NCBI RefSeq assembly: GCF_900660675.1
Contig: NZ_LR215039.1
Location: 868,001 to 932,000, forward strand
Direction of reading: 5' to 3'
From: Mycoplasmopsis columboralis
Lineage (GTDB): Bacteria > Bacillota_I > Bacilli_A > Mycoplasmatales > Metamycoplasmataceae
DNA: 64,000 bases
The position numbers and the translations under genes were made by a program. This document shows positions 46,677 to 58,228 of the stretch, piece after piece (within the stretch, counting starts at the first letter, position 1; the number at the start of each line of letters is the position of its first letter). The notes under the pieces were generated by a model. It searched no databases and was not told the DNA's origin. It saw nothing but the letters and a program-made list of their open reading frames with translations.

Positions 46677-47018
46677 ATGTTAGAAAACATTACAAAACTT
46701 TTAGAAGAAACAACAAATGCTGCAACCACTTCAACAGCTGCAACTACAGCAACTACCACCACTGAAAAAGCTTCTAGCGGACCTTCAATTGGGCTTGGTT
46801 TAGTTGCTATTGGAGCTGGTGCTGCTATGATTGGAGCTATGGGTTCTGCTATGGGACAAGGGTATGCTGGAGGAAAAGCTGTTGAAGCTATTTCTAGAAA
46901 TCCTGAAGTTGAGAAAAAAGTTCGTAACATGTTCATTATCGTTGCGGCTATTTCTGAATCAGCAGCTATTTATTGTTTAGTTATTGCATTCTTACTTTTC
47001 TTCTTAGGTGGAAAATAA
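46677..47018 (+). CDS. atpE: ATP synthase F0 subunit c
   Basis: The proton-carrying c-ring subunit, 113 residues. Helix 1 is Gly/Ala-rich (GLVAIGAGAAMIGAMGSAMGQG), the polar loop includes AISRNPE, and helix 2 FIIVAAISESAAIYCLVIAF carries the proton-binding Glu at about residue 94. The family is usually 70-85 residues; here an extra stretch of about 35 residues rich in Thr and Ala (residues 11-30) comes first, possibly a signal or insertion segment. RBS TTAGGAG lies about six bases before ATG 46677. Fourth position after atpI and atpB as in most bacteria. Confidence 0.95.
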   Translation: MLENITKLLEETTNAATTSTAATTATTTTEKASSGPSIGLGLVAIGAGAAMIGAMGSAMGQGYAGGKAVEAISRNPEVEKKVRNMFIIVAAISESAAIYCLVIAFLLFFLGGK

Positions 47019-47038
47019 GAGATTGAAAAGAGTTATAA

Positions 47039-47623
47039 ATGCTTACACAAGTAACTAAGTTAATGGCTGAAACTCAAGCAATTGATAAACCAGTACCTTT
47101 TGAAGAAGGGATTGCCGAAAAATTCCAAGCAATTTTTCCAAGCATTCCTTTAATGATTGCTACTATCATTGCTTTTATTGTTATTGCAACCATTATGTAT
47201 ATCTTTTTACGCAAACCAATTGCCAAGATGCTTCGTGAGCGTAAAGAATATATTCAACAAAATATTGATGAATCAATCAAAATCAAAGAAGAAATGATTC
47301 AAAAATTAAATGATGCTAACGCTAATTTAGAAAATTCTAACAAACAAGCTGAAGTTATTATTAATCGTGCTAAATTAAAAGCTGAACAAGTAATAGTAAC
47401 TTATATTGCTAAAGCTAAAAACGATTCAAAACAATTAATTGAAGAAGCGCATTTAGACATTAACAAACAACAAAAAGAATTTGAGCAAAACTCACGTTTA
47501 ATTGTGGCTGAAACTGCCAAAGAGTTAGCTGAAAAAATTCTACAAAGAGAGATTTCACAATCAACTCAAGAAGAAATTATTGAAAGTTTCTTAAAAGATG
47601 AAAATCTTAAAGGATTTGAATAA
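47039..47623 (+). CDS. atpF: ATP synthase F0 subunit b
   Basis: Peripheral stator subunit of 194 residues. A short N-terminal segment precedes one membrane helix (PLMIATIIAFIVIATIMYIFL, residues 37-57), followed by a long charged helix (RKPIAKMLRERKEYIQ onward) that forms the dimeric stalk. The N terminus (MLTQVTKLMAETQA) is longer than in E. coli subunit b. The stop codon overlaps the atpH start by one base, which implies translational coupling. Confidence 0.95.
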   Translation: MLTQVTKLMAETQAIDKPVPFEEGIAEKFQAIFPSIPLMIATIIAFIVIATIMYIFLRKPIAKMLRERKEYIQQNIDESIKIKEEMIQKLNDANANLENSNKQAEVIINRAKLKAEQVIVTYIAKAKNDSKQLIEEAHLDINKQQKEFEQNSRLIVAETAKELAEKILQREISQSTQEEIIESFLKDENLKGFE

Positions 47624-48177
47624 TGTTAGATAAATCTAATATTAAAGGTTATGCGATTGCTCTTTTTGAATTAGTTAAAGAAGCAAATAAATTTGAACAA
47701 ATACATGTTGAATGCAACCAAATACTTACTGTGGTTCAACAAAATCCGAATCTAATTGATTTTTGATCTGCATTAAATGTGCCAAACGAAGAAAAACTCA
47801 AACTAGTTGATGATCTTTTATTTGACTATGACCCAATTTTAAAAAACCTTATTAAGGTGGCCATTGAACGTAAAAGCATCAACAAAATAAAAACAATTTT
47901 GACACATTATTTAAAGCTTTCAAATGAGGCATTAAAAATTTCTTTTGTTAAAGTAATTACTGCTAAAGAAATTTCTCAAGATCATTTAGACCGCATCAAA
48001 GATAAACTTGAAAAACACTATCATAGAAGATTTGAAATTAAAAATGTCATTGATAAATCACTTATTTCAGGTTTTCAAATCGTTTCTGAAAGTCGTATTA
48101 TTCAAAAAAATTACAAAAATGATTTAGCTCAACTTATTGGAGCTATAACCACTAAAAATATCAAAGGAGGTAGATAA
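47623..48177 (+). CDS. atpH: ATP synthase F1 subunit delta
   Basis: A 184-residue stator protein that ties the top of F1 to subunit b. The N-terminal helical domain starts [20 protein letters not shown] and is followed by the smaller C-terminal domain ending [22 protein letters not shown], near the usual family signature. One TGA Trp near residue 48 has to be read through. Stop and start overlap by one base at both ends (47623 with atpF, 48177 with atpA), so translation is coupled. Confidence 0.93.
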
Positions 48178-49751
48178 TGGCGATAAAACTTGATGATATT
48201 TCAGTAATTATTAAAGATCGTATTAAAAATTATGATTTAAAAATCGATCAATCTGAAATTGGTAAAGTTATTTCTATTGGAGATGGAATTGCTTTAGTAT
48301 CTGGAATTGAAAAAGTTATGAACTCCGAAATTGTTGTTTTTGAAAACGGAGTTTATGGTCTTGCTTTAAATTTAGAAGAAGAAGCAGTCGGAGTAGCTTT
48401 ATTTGGAGATGCTAATTCCGTTTCTGAAGGTGATAGTGTTAGAAGAACCAATCAAGTTATCTCAGTTGAAGTTGGAGATGAGCTACTTGGAAGAGTAGTT
48501 AATGCGCTAGGACAACCAATTGATGGTAAAGGTGAATTAAAATTAACCAAAACTAGAGAAATTTTCAAAGTTGCAAGTGGAGTTATGTCTCGGAAAGAAG
48601 TTAACCAACCACTTGAAACCGAAATTATTGCAATTGATTCAATGATTCCAATTGGAAAAGGACAAAGAGAGCTAATTATCGGTGATCGTCAAACTGGTAA
48701 AACTGCTATTGCAATTGACACAATTATTAATCAAAAAGGTAAAGGTGTTTATTGTGTTTACGTAGCTATTGGACAAAAAAACTCAACTGTAGCACAAATT
48801 GTTAAAAAACTTTCTGATTCAGACGCTTTAAAATACACTACTGTTGTGGTAGCTGGAGCTAGTGAATTAGCTCCTCAACAATACATTGCTCCTTATACTG
48901 GAGTAACTATTGCTGAAGAGTGAATGTCTCAAGGAAAAGATGTGTTAATTGTGTATGATGATTTATCAAAACACGCTACTGCATATAGAACATTATCACT
49001 TCTTTTAAGAAGACCTCCTGGTCGTGAAGCTTATCCTGGAGATGTGTTTTACTTACACTCTCAATTACTTGAACGTGCTGCTCGTTTAAATGAACGTTAC
49101 GGTGGTGGTTCAATTACTGCTTTACCAATTATTGAAACTCAACAAGGAGATATCTCTGCATATATTCCAACAAACGTAATTTCAATTACTGATGGTCAAA
49201 TTTTCACTCGTGAAGGTTTATTCAACGCCGGTCAAAGACCAGCTGTAGATGTTGGTTTTAGTGTTTCGCGGGTAGGTTCAGCTGCACAAACTAAAGCCAT
49301 GAAAAGTGTTGTAGGTTCATTAAAATTAGAGCTTGCTCAATACAATGAAATGCTTGCTTTTGCTCAATTTGGATCTGATTTAGATGATTCAACTAAAACT
49401 ATTTTGGATCATGGAGCTAAAGTATATGAATTGCTTAAACAAGAGCAATACAACCCAATTTCACAAGCATCACAATCAATTATTTTAGTTGGAGTTAAAG
49501 AAAGAATTATCAATCCATTACCAAAAAATAAAATGCACGAATATCGTGATATGGTGCTAAAAGAAATTGAAAATAATAAAATGCTTAATATCGTTTATAA
49601 AGATATCTTGTCAACTTCTGTTATTTCGCCTGAAAATTATGAAGTTATCACCAAAACTCTTGTAAAAATTGTTCAAGACATCGTTAATACCATTCCTAAT
49701 TACGACCCTAAAATGTACAAACCACTTCCAAGTAAATTTACAAACAATTAA
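48177..49751 (+). CDS. atpA: ATP synthase F1 subunit alpha
   Basis: A 524-residue non-catalytic nucleotide-binding subunit of F1. The Walker A loop is GDRQTGKT at residues 169-176, followed by [32 protein letters not shown] with Walker B, and [22 protein letters not shown] at 48921-48923 is the Trp of EEWMSQGKD and would split the gene under the standard code. GGAGG lies a few bases before ATG 48177. Length and motifs are normal for the family. Confidence 0.98.
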
Positions 49752-49753
49752 TC

Positions 49754-52441
<2,688 letters not shown>

Positions 52442-52443
<2 letters not shown>

Positions 52444-52471
52444 TAACTAGTTTTTTGCTAGTTATTTTTTT
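52442..52471 (+). terminator. Terminator of the ATP synthase operon
   Basis: Stem AATAACTAG/CTAGTTATT with a 7-nt loop followed by T residues, overlapping the atpC stop. Confidence 0.85.
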
Positions 52472-52491
52472 GTTTTTGGTATATTTTTTTT

Positions 52492-52953
52492 ATGAACAAA
52501 TTTTTAAAAGCACTTAAGAAAAAAATCGCAGAGGACCAAAAGAAATTATCATGAATTTTATTTCTTGATAAATTATTTAGCACTCTAATTTTACTTTTGA
52601 ATTTATCAGTTTTAGGACTTGCTATTGCTGCATTGGTTATTTTAATTCGTATCGCTAGAAGTCATGATAATGTCGATTATACTTCTTTATACATTTTAAT
52701 GACTCTTGTAATTTTTATTATCGCTTCATTTGTTCTTACACTCGTTATTGCAGTGTATAAAGTTAATGGAAAATTCAATCGTTACAAAAAAGTGGAGCAA
52801 ACAGCAATTGATTTAAGTTTTAAATACAAGCATTCAGTTATTAGCAAAGAAGAATTCATTGCTTATTTAAAAGCCTTGGAAGATAAGTTAAATAAAAAAG
52901 AGCAAATTGCTTTCAAAAATGTAATTCAAAAACAATTAACAGGAGATAAATAA
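52492..52953 (+). CDS. Small membrane protein of unknown function, first of three
   Basis: A 153-residue protein I do not recognise. It has a basic N terminus (NKFLKALKKKIAED), two membrane helices (about residues 27-55 and 67-90) and a soluble helical tail of about 60 residues (FNRYKKVEQTAIDLSF, KEEFIAYLKALEDKLNKKEQ). No SD precedes ATG 52492; a TATATT hexamer ends six bases upstream (52480-52485), so a leaderless start is possible. The frame overlaps the next gene by one base, and the three genes 52492-53815 form one operon of two-helix proteins right after the ATP synthase genes. Confidence 0.75.
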
Positions 52954-53441
52954 TGAACGTTAAAGAGTATTATGCAAAAGTCAAAAAAGAAAATACTATA
53001 AAACTTGTTATTTCTGGTATTTCATATTATTTATTAAATATTCTTTCGATTTCATTTGCTCTTTATTTAGGGGTTATTGCTGCGATTTTTTTAGCCTCAA
53101 TTAATCAAAACTATCCAAAAGAACTAGGCAATCCTTACAAAGCATTGTTTCCAAATATAACAACCGGATCTACATATATTTTGCTTACAAGCATTATCAA
53201 CGCAAGTGTTTCATTAATTTCAGGATTTTTATCATTTTTTGTTGTTAATGATTATTTTAAAAATCAAAAATCTATTCGTGAAAAACTTAAATTAGAAAAC
53301 TTAATTTACTCTGATAAAGTGTTTTATTACAAAGAATTAACTCAAAAAGAAGCAGATTACTTGTTTTATAAACGAATATTTTTCCTAACTAAAAAAGAAA
53401 AATACGATCGTGAAAAACTTATTAATAACGGAGGTAAATAA
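52953..53441 (+). CDS. Small membrane protein of unknown function, second of three
   Basis: A 162-residue protein with two hydrophobic segments (LVISGISYYLLNILSISFALYL and on to FLAS, then TYILLTSIINASVSLISGFLSFF) separated by about 35 residues, followed by a charged helical tail KNQKSIREKLKLENLIYSDK. The two-helix layout with a basic amphipathic helix after the second one recalls DUF4231/SLATT-type two-helix proteins, but similarity is faint and I do not assign a function. Start and stop overlap its neighbours by one base (TAATG), so all three are coupled. Confidence 0.75.
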   Translation: MNVKEYYAKVKKENTIKLVISGISYYLLNILSISFALYLGVIAAIFLASINQNYPKELGNPYKALFPNITTGSTYILLTSIINASVSLISGFLSFFVVNDYFKNQKSIREKLKLENLIYSDKVFYYKELTQKEADYLFYKRIFFLTKKEKYDREKLINNGGK

Positions 53442-53815
53442 TGAATGATATAAATGAAAAAATCTATTGCTCTGAAATTATCTCTAAATCCAAAAGTAAA
53501 TATCGTAAAAGTTACTACACTTTTGTTGGATTAAATGTTGCATTAATTGTAATTACTGCACTAACAATTATTTTAAACCTTTTTGCAATGCGTTATAATC
53601 CTTATCCACAACAAACAATGATTTATTTTGTGTTGCTTGCAATTTTTGCAGTAATTATTTCGTTTATTTCATCAGTGCAAACTTTTTTAAGCATTAAAGA
53701 TCAAAAAACTTCAATTGGTAATAATATTTATTTAAATGAACAAATCATTGAACGCATTCAAAATAAAGATATTATAACTCGCGATGACATCGATGATATT
53801 TTAAATACATTTTAA
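53441..53815 (+). CDS. Small membrane protein of unknown function, third of three
   Basis: A 124-residue protein with a basic N terminus (KSKSKYRKSYY), two membrane helices (FVGLNVALIVITALTIILNLF and MIYFVLLAIFAVIISFISSV) and a short helical tail ending RDDIDDILNTF. GGAGG lies a few bases before ATG 53441. It resembles the second protein in layout (FLS, then a lysine-rich helix after the second membrane helix), so the two could be old paralogues. Function unknown. Confidence 0.75.
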   Translation: MNDINEKIYCSEIISKSKSKYRKSYYTFVGLNVALIVITALTIILNLFAMRYNPYPQQTMIYFVLLAIFAVIISFISSVQTFLSIKDQKTSIGNNIYLNEQIIERIQNKDIITRDDIDDILNTF

Positions 53816-53837
53816 GGTGCTTGGTCACCTTTTTATT
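53814..53837 (+). terminator. Terminator after the three membrane protein genes
   Basis: Stem AAGGTG/CACCTT with a six-base loop followed by T residues. Confidence 0.75.
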
Positions 53838-53843
53838 TTGCTT

Positions 53844-53873
53844 TTAACTAGAAAATTAATTAATTGATATAAT
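53844..53873 (+). promoter_or_regulatory. Promoter of the HAD hydrolase gene, leaderless layout
   Basis: TTAACT at 53844-53849, an 18-nt spacer, then TATAAT at 53868-53873. ATG 53881 follows after seven bases with no SD, so transcription should begin at or beside the A of the start codon. Confidence 0.65.
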
Positions 53874-53880
53874 AAAAATT

Positions 53881-54723
53881 ATGACAAACAAATGAGCTAT
53901 TTTCAGTGATGTAGATGGAACAATCTACCCTTTTCCAGAAAAACAATTAACCCAAGTAAACATTAACAAAATTGAGGAATTAAATCAAAAAGGAGTTCCT
54001 TTTATTTTAAATACTGGCAATCCACCATATCAAAAAATTCAAAGGCTTGCAGATCAATTTAAATCACCATATATTGTCTGTTCAAATGGAGCCTTAGTTT
54101 TTGATAATTTTGCTAAAAAAACTATTTTTATTGAAAAAATGCCTCTTAGTGAAGTGAAAAAAATTTGAGAAGTATCCAACATTACCAACTCACCGTTATA
54201 TTATTTTGGTACCGATAAGTATTATTTTAAAGATATGCCTAAACAATGACACGATTTTTTAGTTGAGTTTTGTGAATACGACCAATTCATTACACACGGA
54301 GAAATTGTGGATGACATTCATAAAATTGAAGTATATGGAGAATCTGAGGTTATTGAGCGTTTTTATGCCGAAGCGATGAAACATGATATTGATTTAAACA
54401 TCATTAACCTAAAAACTCATATTGAAATTACTAAAAAAGGGGTTTCTAAAGCTTCTGGAATGCGTTGAGTTTGTGAAAATGCTTTTAACATGAGCGTTGA
54501 ACAAGCTATGGCAATTGGAGATTCACCAAATGATATTTCAATGCTAGAAGCAGCGGGATATTCATATGCGATGGATAATGCTGACAAATTAACTAAATCT
54601 AAAGCCAAATATTATACTTCTGATGTGAGACAAAATGGACTTGCCGAAGCTATTGATGATTATTTATATCGTAGTGACTTTGAACTTAAAAGAGCTGTTT
54701 CTCAAAGAGGAAAACAAAAATAA
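53881..54723 (+). CDS. Cof-type HAD-family phosphatase
   Basis: A 280-residue protein of the Cof/YidA group of the haloacid dehalogenase superfamily: Mg2+-dependent phosphatases, often acting on sugar phosphates or flavin precursors. Motif I is FSDVDGT (Asp10 nucleophile, Asp12), motif II PFILNTGN, motif III a Lys near THIEITKKGVSKASG, motif IV GDSPNDISML at 213-222, just as in Cof proteins. Several TGA codons are Trp. ATG 53881 is chosen from the promoter position. The stop is followed immediately by the next start (TAAATG), so it heads an operon with the EzrA-like gene and thiI. The substrate cannot be told. Confidence 0.9.
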
Positions 54724-56268
54724 ATGACACCAATAGAACAAATTATTTACTTTAGTTTAATTGGAGTTTTTGCAACTTTACTACTCACTTTATTGATTCT
54801 TTTAATTTTAAATTTATATATTAAAAAATTTGTTAATTTTTTAGAATCTAAACAAACTAGTATCACTCGTGATCAAAGTGATTTTATCAACTCTTTAAAA
54901 CGTTTTAAAGCTTTAAAAGAGCAAAATAGCAATTACGTTAATACTTATAAGTCTCTTTTAAGTTTAGAAAATATTATTTCAAATCAAAAAGAAAAATTGG
55001 ACAAAACATCACAAGAGTTATATTCATTCTTAAAAAAGAAAAAAATTTTAGCTGCTCGCAAAACTCTTAAAATTTTTACTCAAAAATATGAAAACTTTAA
55101 AAAATCAATTCACCAATATCAATCAATTATTGGACAAATAAGTGCTAATTGAAATAATTATGAAGGTGACATTACTGATATTTTAAATAAACTATCTTTA
55201 GCTAGAGAATATTTAAATAAAAATCAAAAAGTTTTACACAATTTATATGGAGATTTAAAAAGTAAAATTGACCGTTATAGCGAGCGGATTAGTTTTATTG
55301 ATGATCAATGAAACAATCAAGCTAAATTCGAAAATGTTTCAACATCTATTTCTAATTTGATTGTAGATTTAGAATATTTATTTGACATACTTGATCATGC
55401 TAAAGTTATTGAATTTTGTTTGTATGATAATTTACCTAAAGCTTTTGAAATCAGAGCAACACAAATTCATGATTTAGAAAAACAAGATCTATTTTTTATA
55501 AAAAATAAATTTTACAAATTACAACAAAAAGCTCTTTCTTATCAAGTGGATGCCATTAAGGATAAAATTATTGATTTTTACTTATTTTTCCACAAAAATG
55601 AACTTGAAGAATTCAAAAATAAAGCTCTTCATTACATGCACACAAATTTAACAAAAATAATTAAAAATTTATGTGTCAATTTGCAAAAACAACTAAATTA
55701 CTACGATTTTATTGATATTAAAACAAGTGAAAAATGAGCTAAAGTAATTAAATTATATGAAAAGCTATCTGATAGTAATTTTGAAGAGTACATCAAAAAC
55801 ATAAATAAAATCATTCATTTGCTTGAAGAAATTAATTATTTTATTATTGAACATGTTTTTGAAAATAAACGCCAACAAACAATTGATTTAGCTTTTCAAG
55901 AAGAGTTATCTCAAAGCGTTCACTTATATTTTGAAATTATGCAAAATGAGATGTTAATTTCCGCAAAATATCATTCTAGTTTAGAACAGTTAAAAAATAT
56001 GTATCAACAATTTTTCACAAAAAAACCCAACTTTGTTGATGTGGAAAAAATTTGAAATCGATGAGTCGAATCACTTAGTGCATTAATAGAAGAGATTGCT
56101 TTAAATGAACATTATAAGAGTTTATATTTAAGCGTTTATACTTCGCTTATGCAAAGTGAAAGAAATATTTTACAAAATAATGCTGAATTAGCGATTAAAT
56201 TAAAAAAGCTTACAGCTGTTAATGATTATCAAGAAGCTTTTAGATTATTAAAAAGAGCTTATAAATAG
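54724..56268 (+). CDS. EzrA-like membrane-anchored coiled-coil protein
   Basis: A 514-residue protein once TGA codons are read as Trp. One N-terminal membrane helix (YFSLIGVFATLLLTLLILLI, near residues 9-32) is followed by nearly 480 residues of Lys/Glu/Leu-rich helix without Pro/Gly breaks, i.e. long coiled coils. This is the layout of EzrA, the Firmicutes regulator that tethers and inhibits FtsZ ring assembly. In Bacillus ezrA lies close to thiI, and here thiI follows directly, which supports the call. Sequence similarity is not decisive: any membrane-bound spectrin-like protein would look alike. Start ATG 54724 abuts the HAD stop codon. Confidence 0.6.
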
Positions 56269-56276
56269 GAGAGTAT

Positions 56277-57413
56277 ATGTATAACAAAATATTAATTCGT
56301 TATGGTGAATTAGTTTTAAAAAAGAAAAACCGTAAACAATTTATTAAACAATTAAGCGATAATGTTACTAAAATTACGCATCAAAAACCACAAATTGAAT
56401 TTGATCGAATGTATTTAGATTATTCACCTGAAACTATTCAATCACTCTCTTATGTGTTTGGTATTAGCTCATATTCTCCGGTGATTGTAGTTGATAATGA
56501 TGTAGAAATTTTTAAAGAAACTATTTTAAAATTAATCAAACCCACTTCTAAAAGCTTTAAAATCGCTTCAAGAAGAAATTATAAAAATTTTGAAGTTAAT
56601 TCAGATCAATTAAATCGTATTCTTGGGACACACGTACTTAAAAATACTTCTTTAAGTGTGGATGTTCACAACCCTGATCAAACTTTTTATGTGGAAGTAA
56701 GACGTTATCACACTTATATTTTTAGTGAATACATTAAAGGTCAAGGGGGATTGCCAGTAGGTATTGGTGGTAAAGGAATACATTTAATTAGCGGTGGGTT
56801 TGATTCACCAGTGGCTGCTTATTTAATGATGAAAAGAGGAATTAAACTTGAATTTTTATCATTTTTAACACCTCCACAAACCGATGAAAGAACCAAAGAA
56901 AAAATCGTTAATTTAGTTAAAATACTTTCAAGATATCAAGGAGATTCGCTCATTCATTTTGCTGATTATTCAAAGCTGATGAATTACATTTCATTTGTTT
57001 CTAAAGAATCTTACAAAATAAATTTAATGCGTCGTAGTTTTTATCGAATCGCTGATACTTTAGCTCAAAAAAGACATTTATTATCCATTTCTAATGGAGA
57101 AAATCTAGGCCAAGTAGCTTCGCAAACTCTTGAATCAATTAATGTAATTGGTTCAGTTGCTCAAACAGCTATTTTACGTCCGCTTATTACTTATGACAAA
57201 AACGATATAATTAATTTAGCAAAAGAAATTGATACTCATGATATTTCAATTATTAAAGCTAACGAAACTTGTGAGTTATTTGCTCCTAAAGAACCCACTA
57301 CTAAACCATCTTTGGATGTGGCTCAAAAACTTGAAACTGAGTTATCAATGATTTTTGATTTAGAAGCTGATTTACTAGAAAACGGAATTGAGACCACCAA
57401 AGTTAATATTTAA
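56277..57413 (+). CDS. thiI: tRNA 4-thiouridine synthetase ThiI
   Basis: A 378-residue protein that adenylates U8 of tRNA and inserts sulfur from a persulfide donor to make 4-thiouridine. The N-terminal ferredoxin-like and THUMP domains come first (YNKILIRYGELVLKKKNRKQF), then the PP-loop ATP pyrophosphatase motif ISGGFDSP at 171-178, and a conserved Cys at about 332 in ANETCELFAPKEPTTKP. It ends without a rhodanese domain, as in Gram-positive ThiI, so it needs an IscS/NifZ-type cysteine desulfurase, not present in this window. RBS AGGAGA lies before ATG 56277, eight bases after the EzrA-like stop. Confidence 0.95.
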   Translation: MYNKILIRYGELVLKKKNRKQFIKQLSDNVTKITHQKPQIEFDRMYLDYSPETIQSLSYVFGISSYSPVIVVDNDVEIFKETILKLIKPTSKSFKIASRRNYKNFEVNSDQLNRILGTHVLKNTSLSVDVHNPDQTFYVEVRRYHTYIFSEYIKGQGGLPVGIGGKGIHLISGGFDSPVAAYLMMKRGIKLEFLSFLTPPQTDERTKEKIVNLVKILSRYQGDSLIHFADYSKLMNYISFVSKESYKINLMRRSFYRIADTLAQKRHLLSISNGENLGQVASQTLESINVIGSVAQTAILRPLITYDKNDIINLAKEIDTHDISIIKANETCELFAPKEPTTKPSLDVAQKLETELSMIFDLEADLLENGIETTKVNI

Positions 57414-57441
57414 AAAAGCAAGTTTACACACTTGCTTTTTT
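57412..57441. terminator. Bidirectional terminator between thiI and the convergent small gene
   Basis: A 12-bp symmetric stem with A6 on the left and T6 on the right (AAAAAAGCAAGT/ACTTGCTTTTTT) and a six-base loop; works on both strands and overlaps both stop codons. Confidence 0.9.
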
Positions 57442-57787
57442 AAATGATTCTTAAAGAAAATAGGGTAATTAAAGTAATTAGGATTCCAAAAACTAACAAA
57501 ATTGACAAAATACCTAGAGCATAACCGAGTTGTTGTTTACGATGAGTTTTAAGCTTAATATCATCAAAATCACCCACTTGTTCAACAATATCTTGTGCTT
57601 TAGCAACTTTATATTCAGTAGATTCTTCATCAATGAATTTGAGTTCTTGAGTGAATGCTTGAATGTTTTTATTACCTAAATAAAAATCTTTATCAATTAA
57701 AGAGCTATCATCACCACTTTCATCAAGTGATTTTAAATTGTTAATTACTTGTTCGGTTTTTCTTTTGATACTTTTAAATGGTTTCAT
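57440..57787 (-). CDS. Small tail-anchored membrane protein of unknown function
   Basis: A 115-residue protein starting MKPFKSIKRKTEQVINNL, mostly charged and helical, with a single C-terminal membrane helix (LGYALGILSILLVFGILITLI) and a tail of only a few residues. It should be anchored by its C terminus with the body in the cytoplasm. I chose ATG 57787 because TACAAT lies seven bases upstream; TTG 57817 is a possible longer start but lies before that promoter. No family recognised. It lies alone between thiI and the tRNA pair. Confidence 0.7.
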   Translation of the reverse strand: MKPFKSIKRKTEQVINNLKSLDESGDDSSLIDKDFYLGNKNIQAFTQELKFIDEESTEYKVAKAQDIVEQVGDFDDIKLKTHRKQQLGYALGILSILLVFGILITLITLFSLRII

Positions 57788-57794
57788 ATTGTTT

Positions 57795-57800
57795 ATTGTA
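57795..57800 (-). promoter_or_regulatory. -10 element of the small tail-anchored protein gene
   Basis: TTGATACAAT on the minus strand (TACAAT with an upstream TG), seven bases before ATG 57787 and no SD: another leaderless layout. Confidence 0.5.
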
Positions 57801-57820
57801 TCAAAATTACGCAACAAAAT

Positions 57821-57845
57821 AAAAAAAGCACTTAATAGTGCTTTT
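57821..57845 (-). terminator. Terminator of the tRNA unit
   Basis: On the minus strand stem AAAAGCACT/AGTGCTTTT with a four-base loop and further T residues, just downstream of tRNA-Lys. Confidence 0.85.
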
Positions 57846-57859
57846 GGTCATTTCTGAAA

Positions 57860-57935
57860 TGGTACGTCCTAGAGGATTCGAACCTCTGACCCAATGGTTA
57901 AAAGCCATTTGCTCTACCTGCTGAGCTAAGGACGC
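57860..57935 (-). tRNA. tRNA-Lys (anticodon TTT)
   Basis: A 76-nt cloverleaf on the minus strand: acceptor GCGTCCT/AGGACGT, D arm AGCTCAGCAGGTAGAGC, anticodon loop CTTTTAA with TTT, T loop GGTTCGAATCC, and an encoded CCA end. Confidence 0.95.
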
Positions 57936-57941
57936 AGGATT

Positions 57942-58028
57942 TGGTGCCCAGGACTGGACTTGAACCAGCACAGTCTTGCGACCGAGGGATTTTAAGTCCC
58001 TTGCGTCTACCTATTCCGCCACCTGGGC
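57942..58028 (-). tRNA. tRNA-Leu (anticodon TAA)
   Basis: An 87-nt class II tRNA on the minus strand: acceptor GCCCAGG/CCTGGGC, anticodon loop CTTAAAA with TAA, a long variable arm (CGGTCGCAAGACTG), T loop GGTTCAAGTCC, discriminator A and encoded CCA. Six bases upstream of tRNA-Lys, so one transcript carries both. Confidence 0.95.
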
Positions 58029-58050
58029 ATTTCTTCTAGGTAGCTTTTCA

Positions 58051-58056
58051 ATTATA
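58051..58056 (-). promoter_or_regulatory. Promoter -10 element of the tRNA-Leu/tRNA-Lys unit
   Basis: TGTATAAT on the minus strand: a perfect -10 with an extended TG, 22 nt before the 5' end of tRNA-Leu. Confidence 0.65.
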
Positions 58057-58178
58057 CACTTTATTTGAAAAAAAGAATATATTTTTTTAGATTATTTTTT
58101 TCTGTTGCTTAAAGTGCATTAATATTATAACACTAGAAACTAAAAACCAAATAATAATTTTTAAAATTTAATTTATAT

Positions 58179-58184
58179 TATAAT
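58179..58184 (+). promoter_or_regulatory. efp promoter -10 element
   Basis: TATAAT, 44 nt before ATG 58229; a TGAGG ribosome-binding site follows at 58217-58221. The remaining gap 58057-58228 shows nothing else. Confidence 0.55.
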
Positions 58185-58228
58185 TAAATATATTTATTTA
58201 AAAATTTTAAAGTAATGAGGTATTTATT

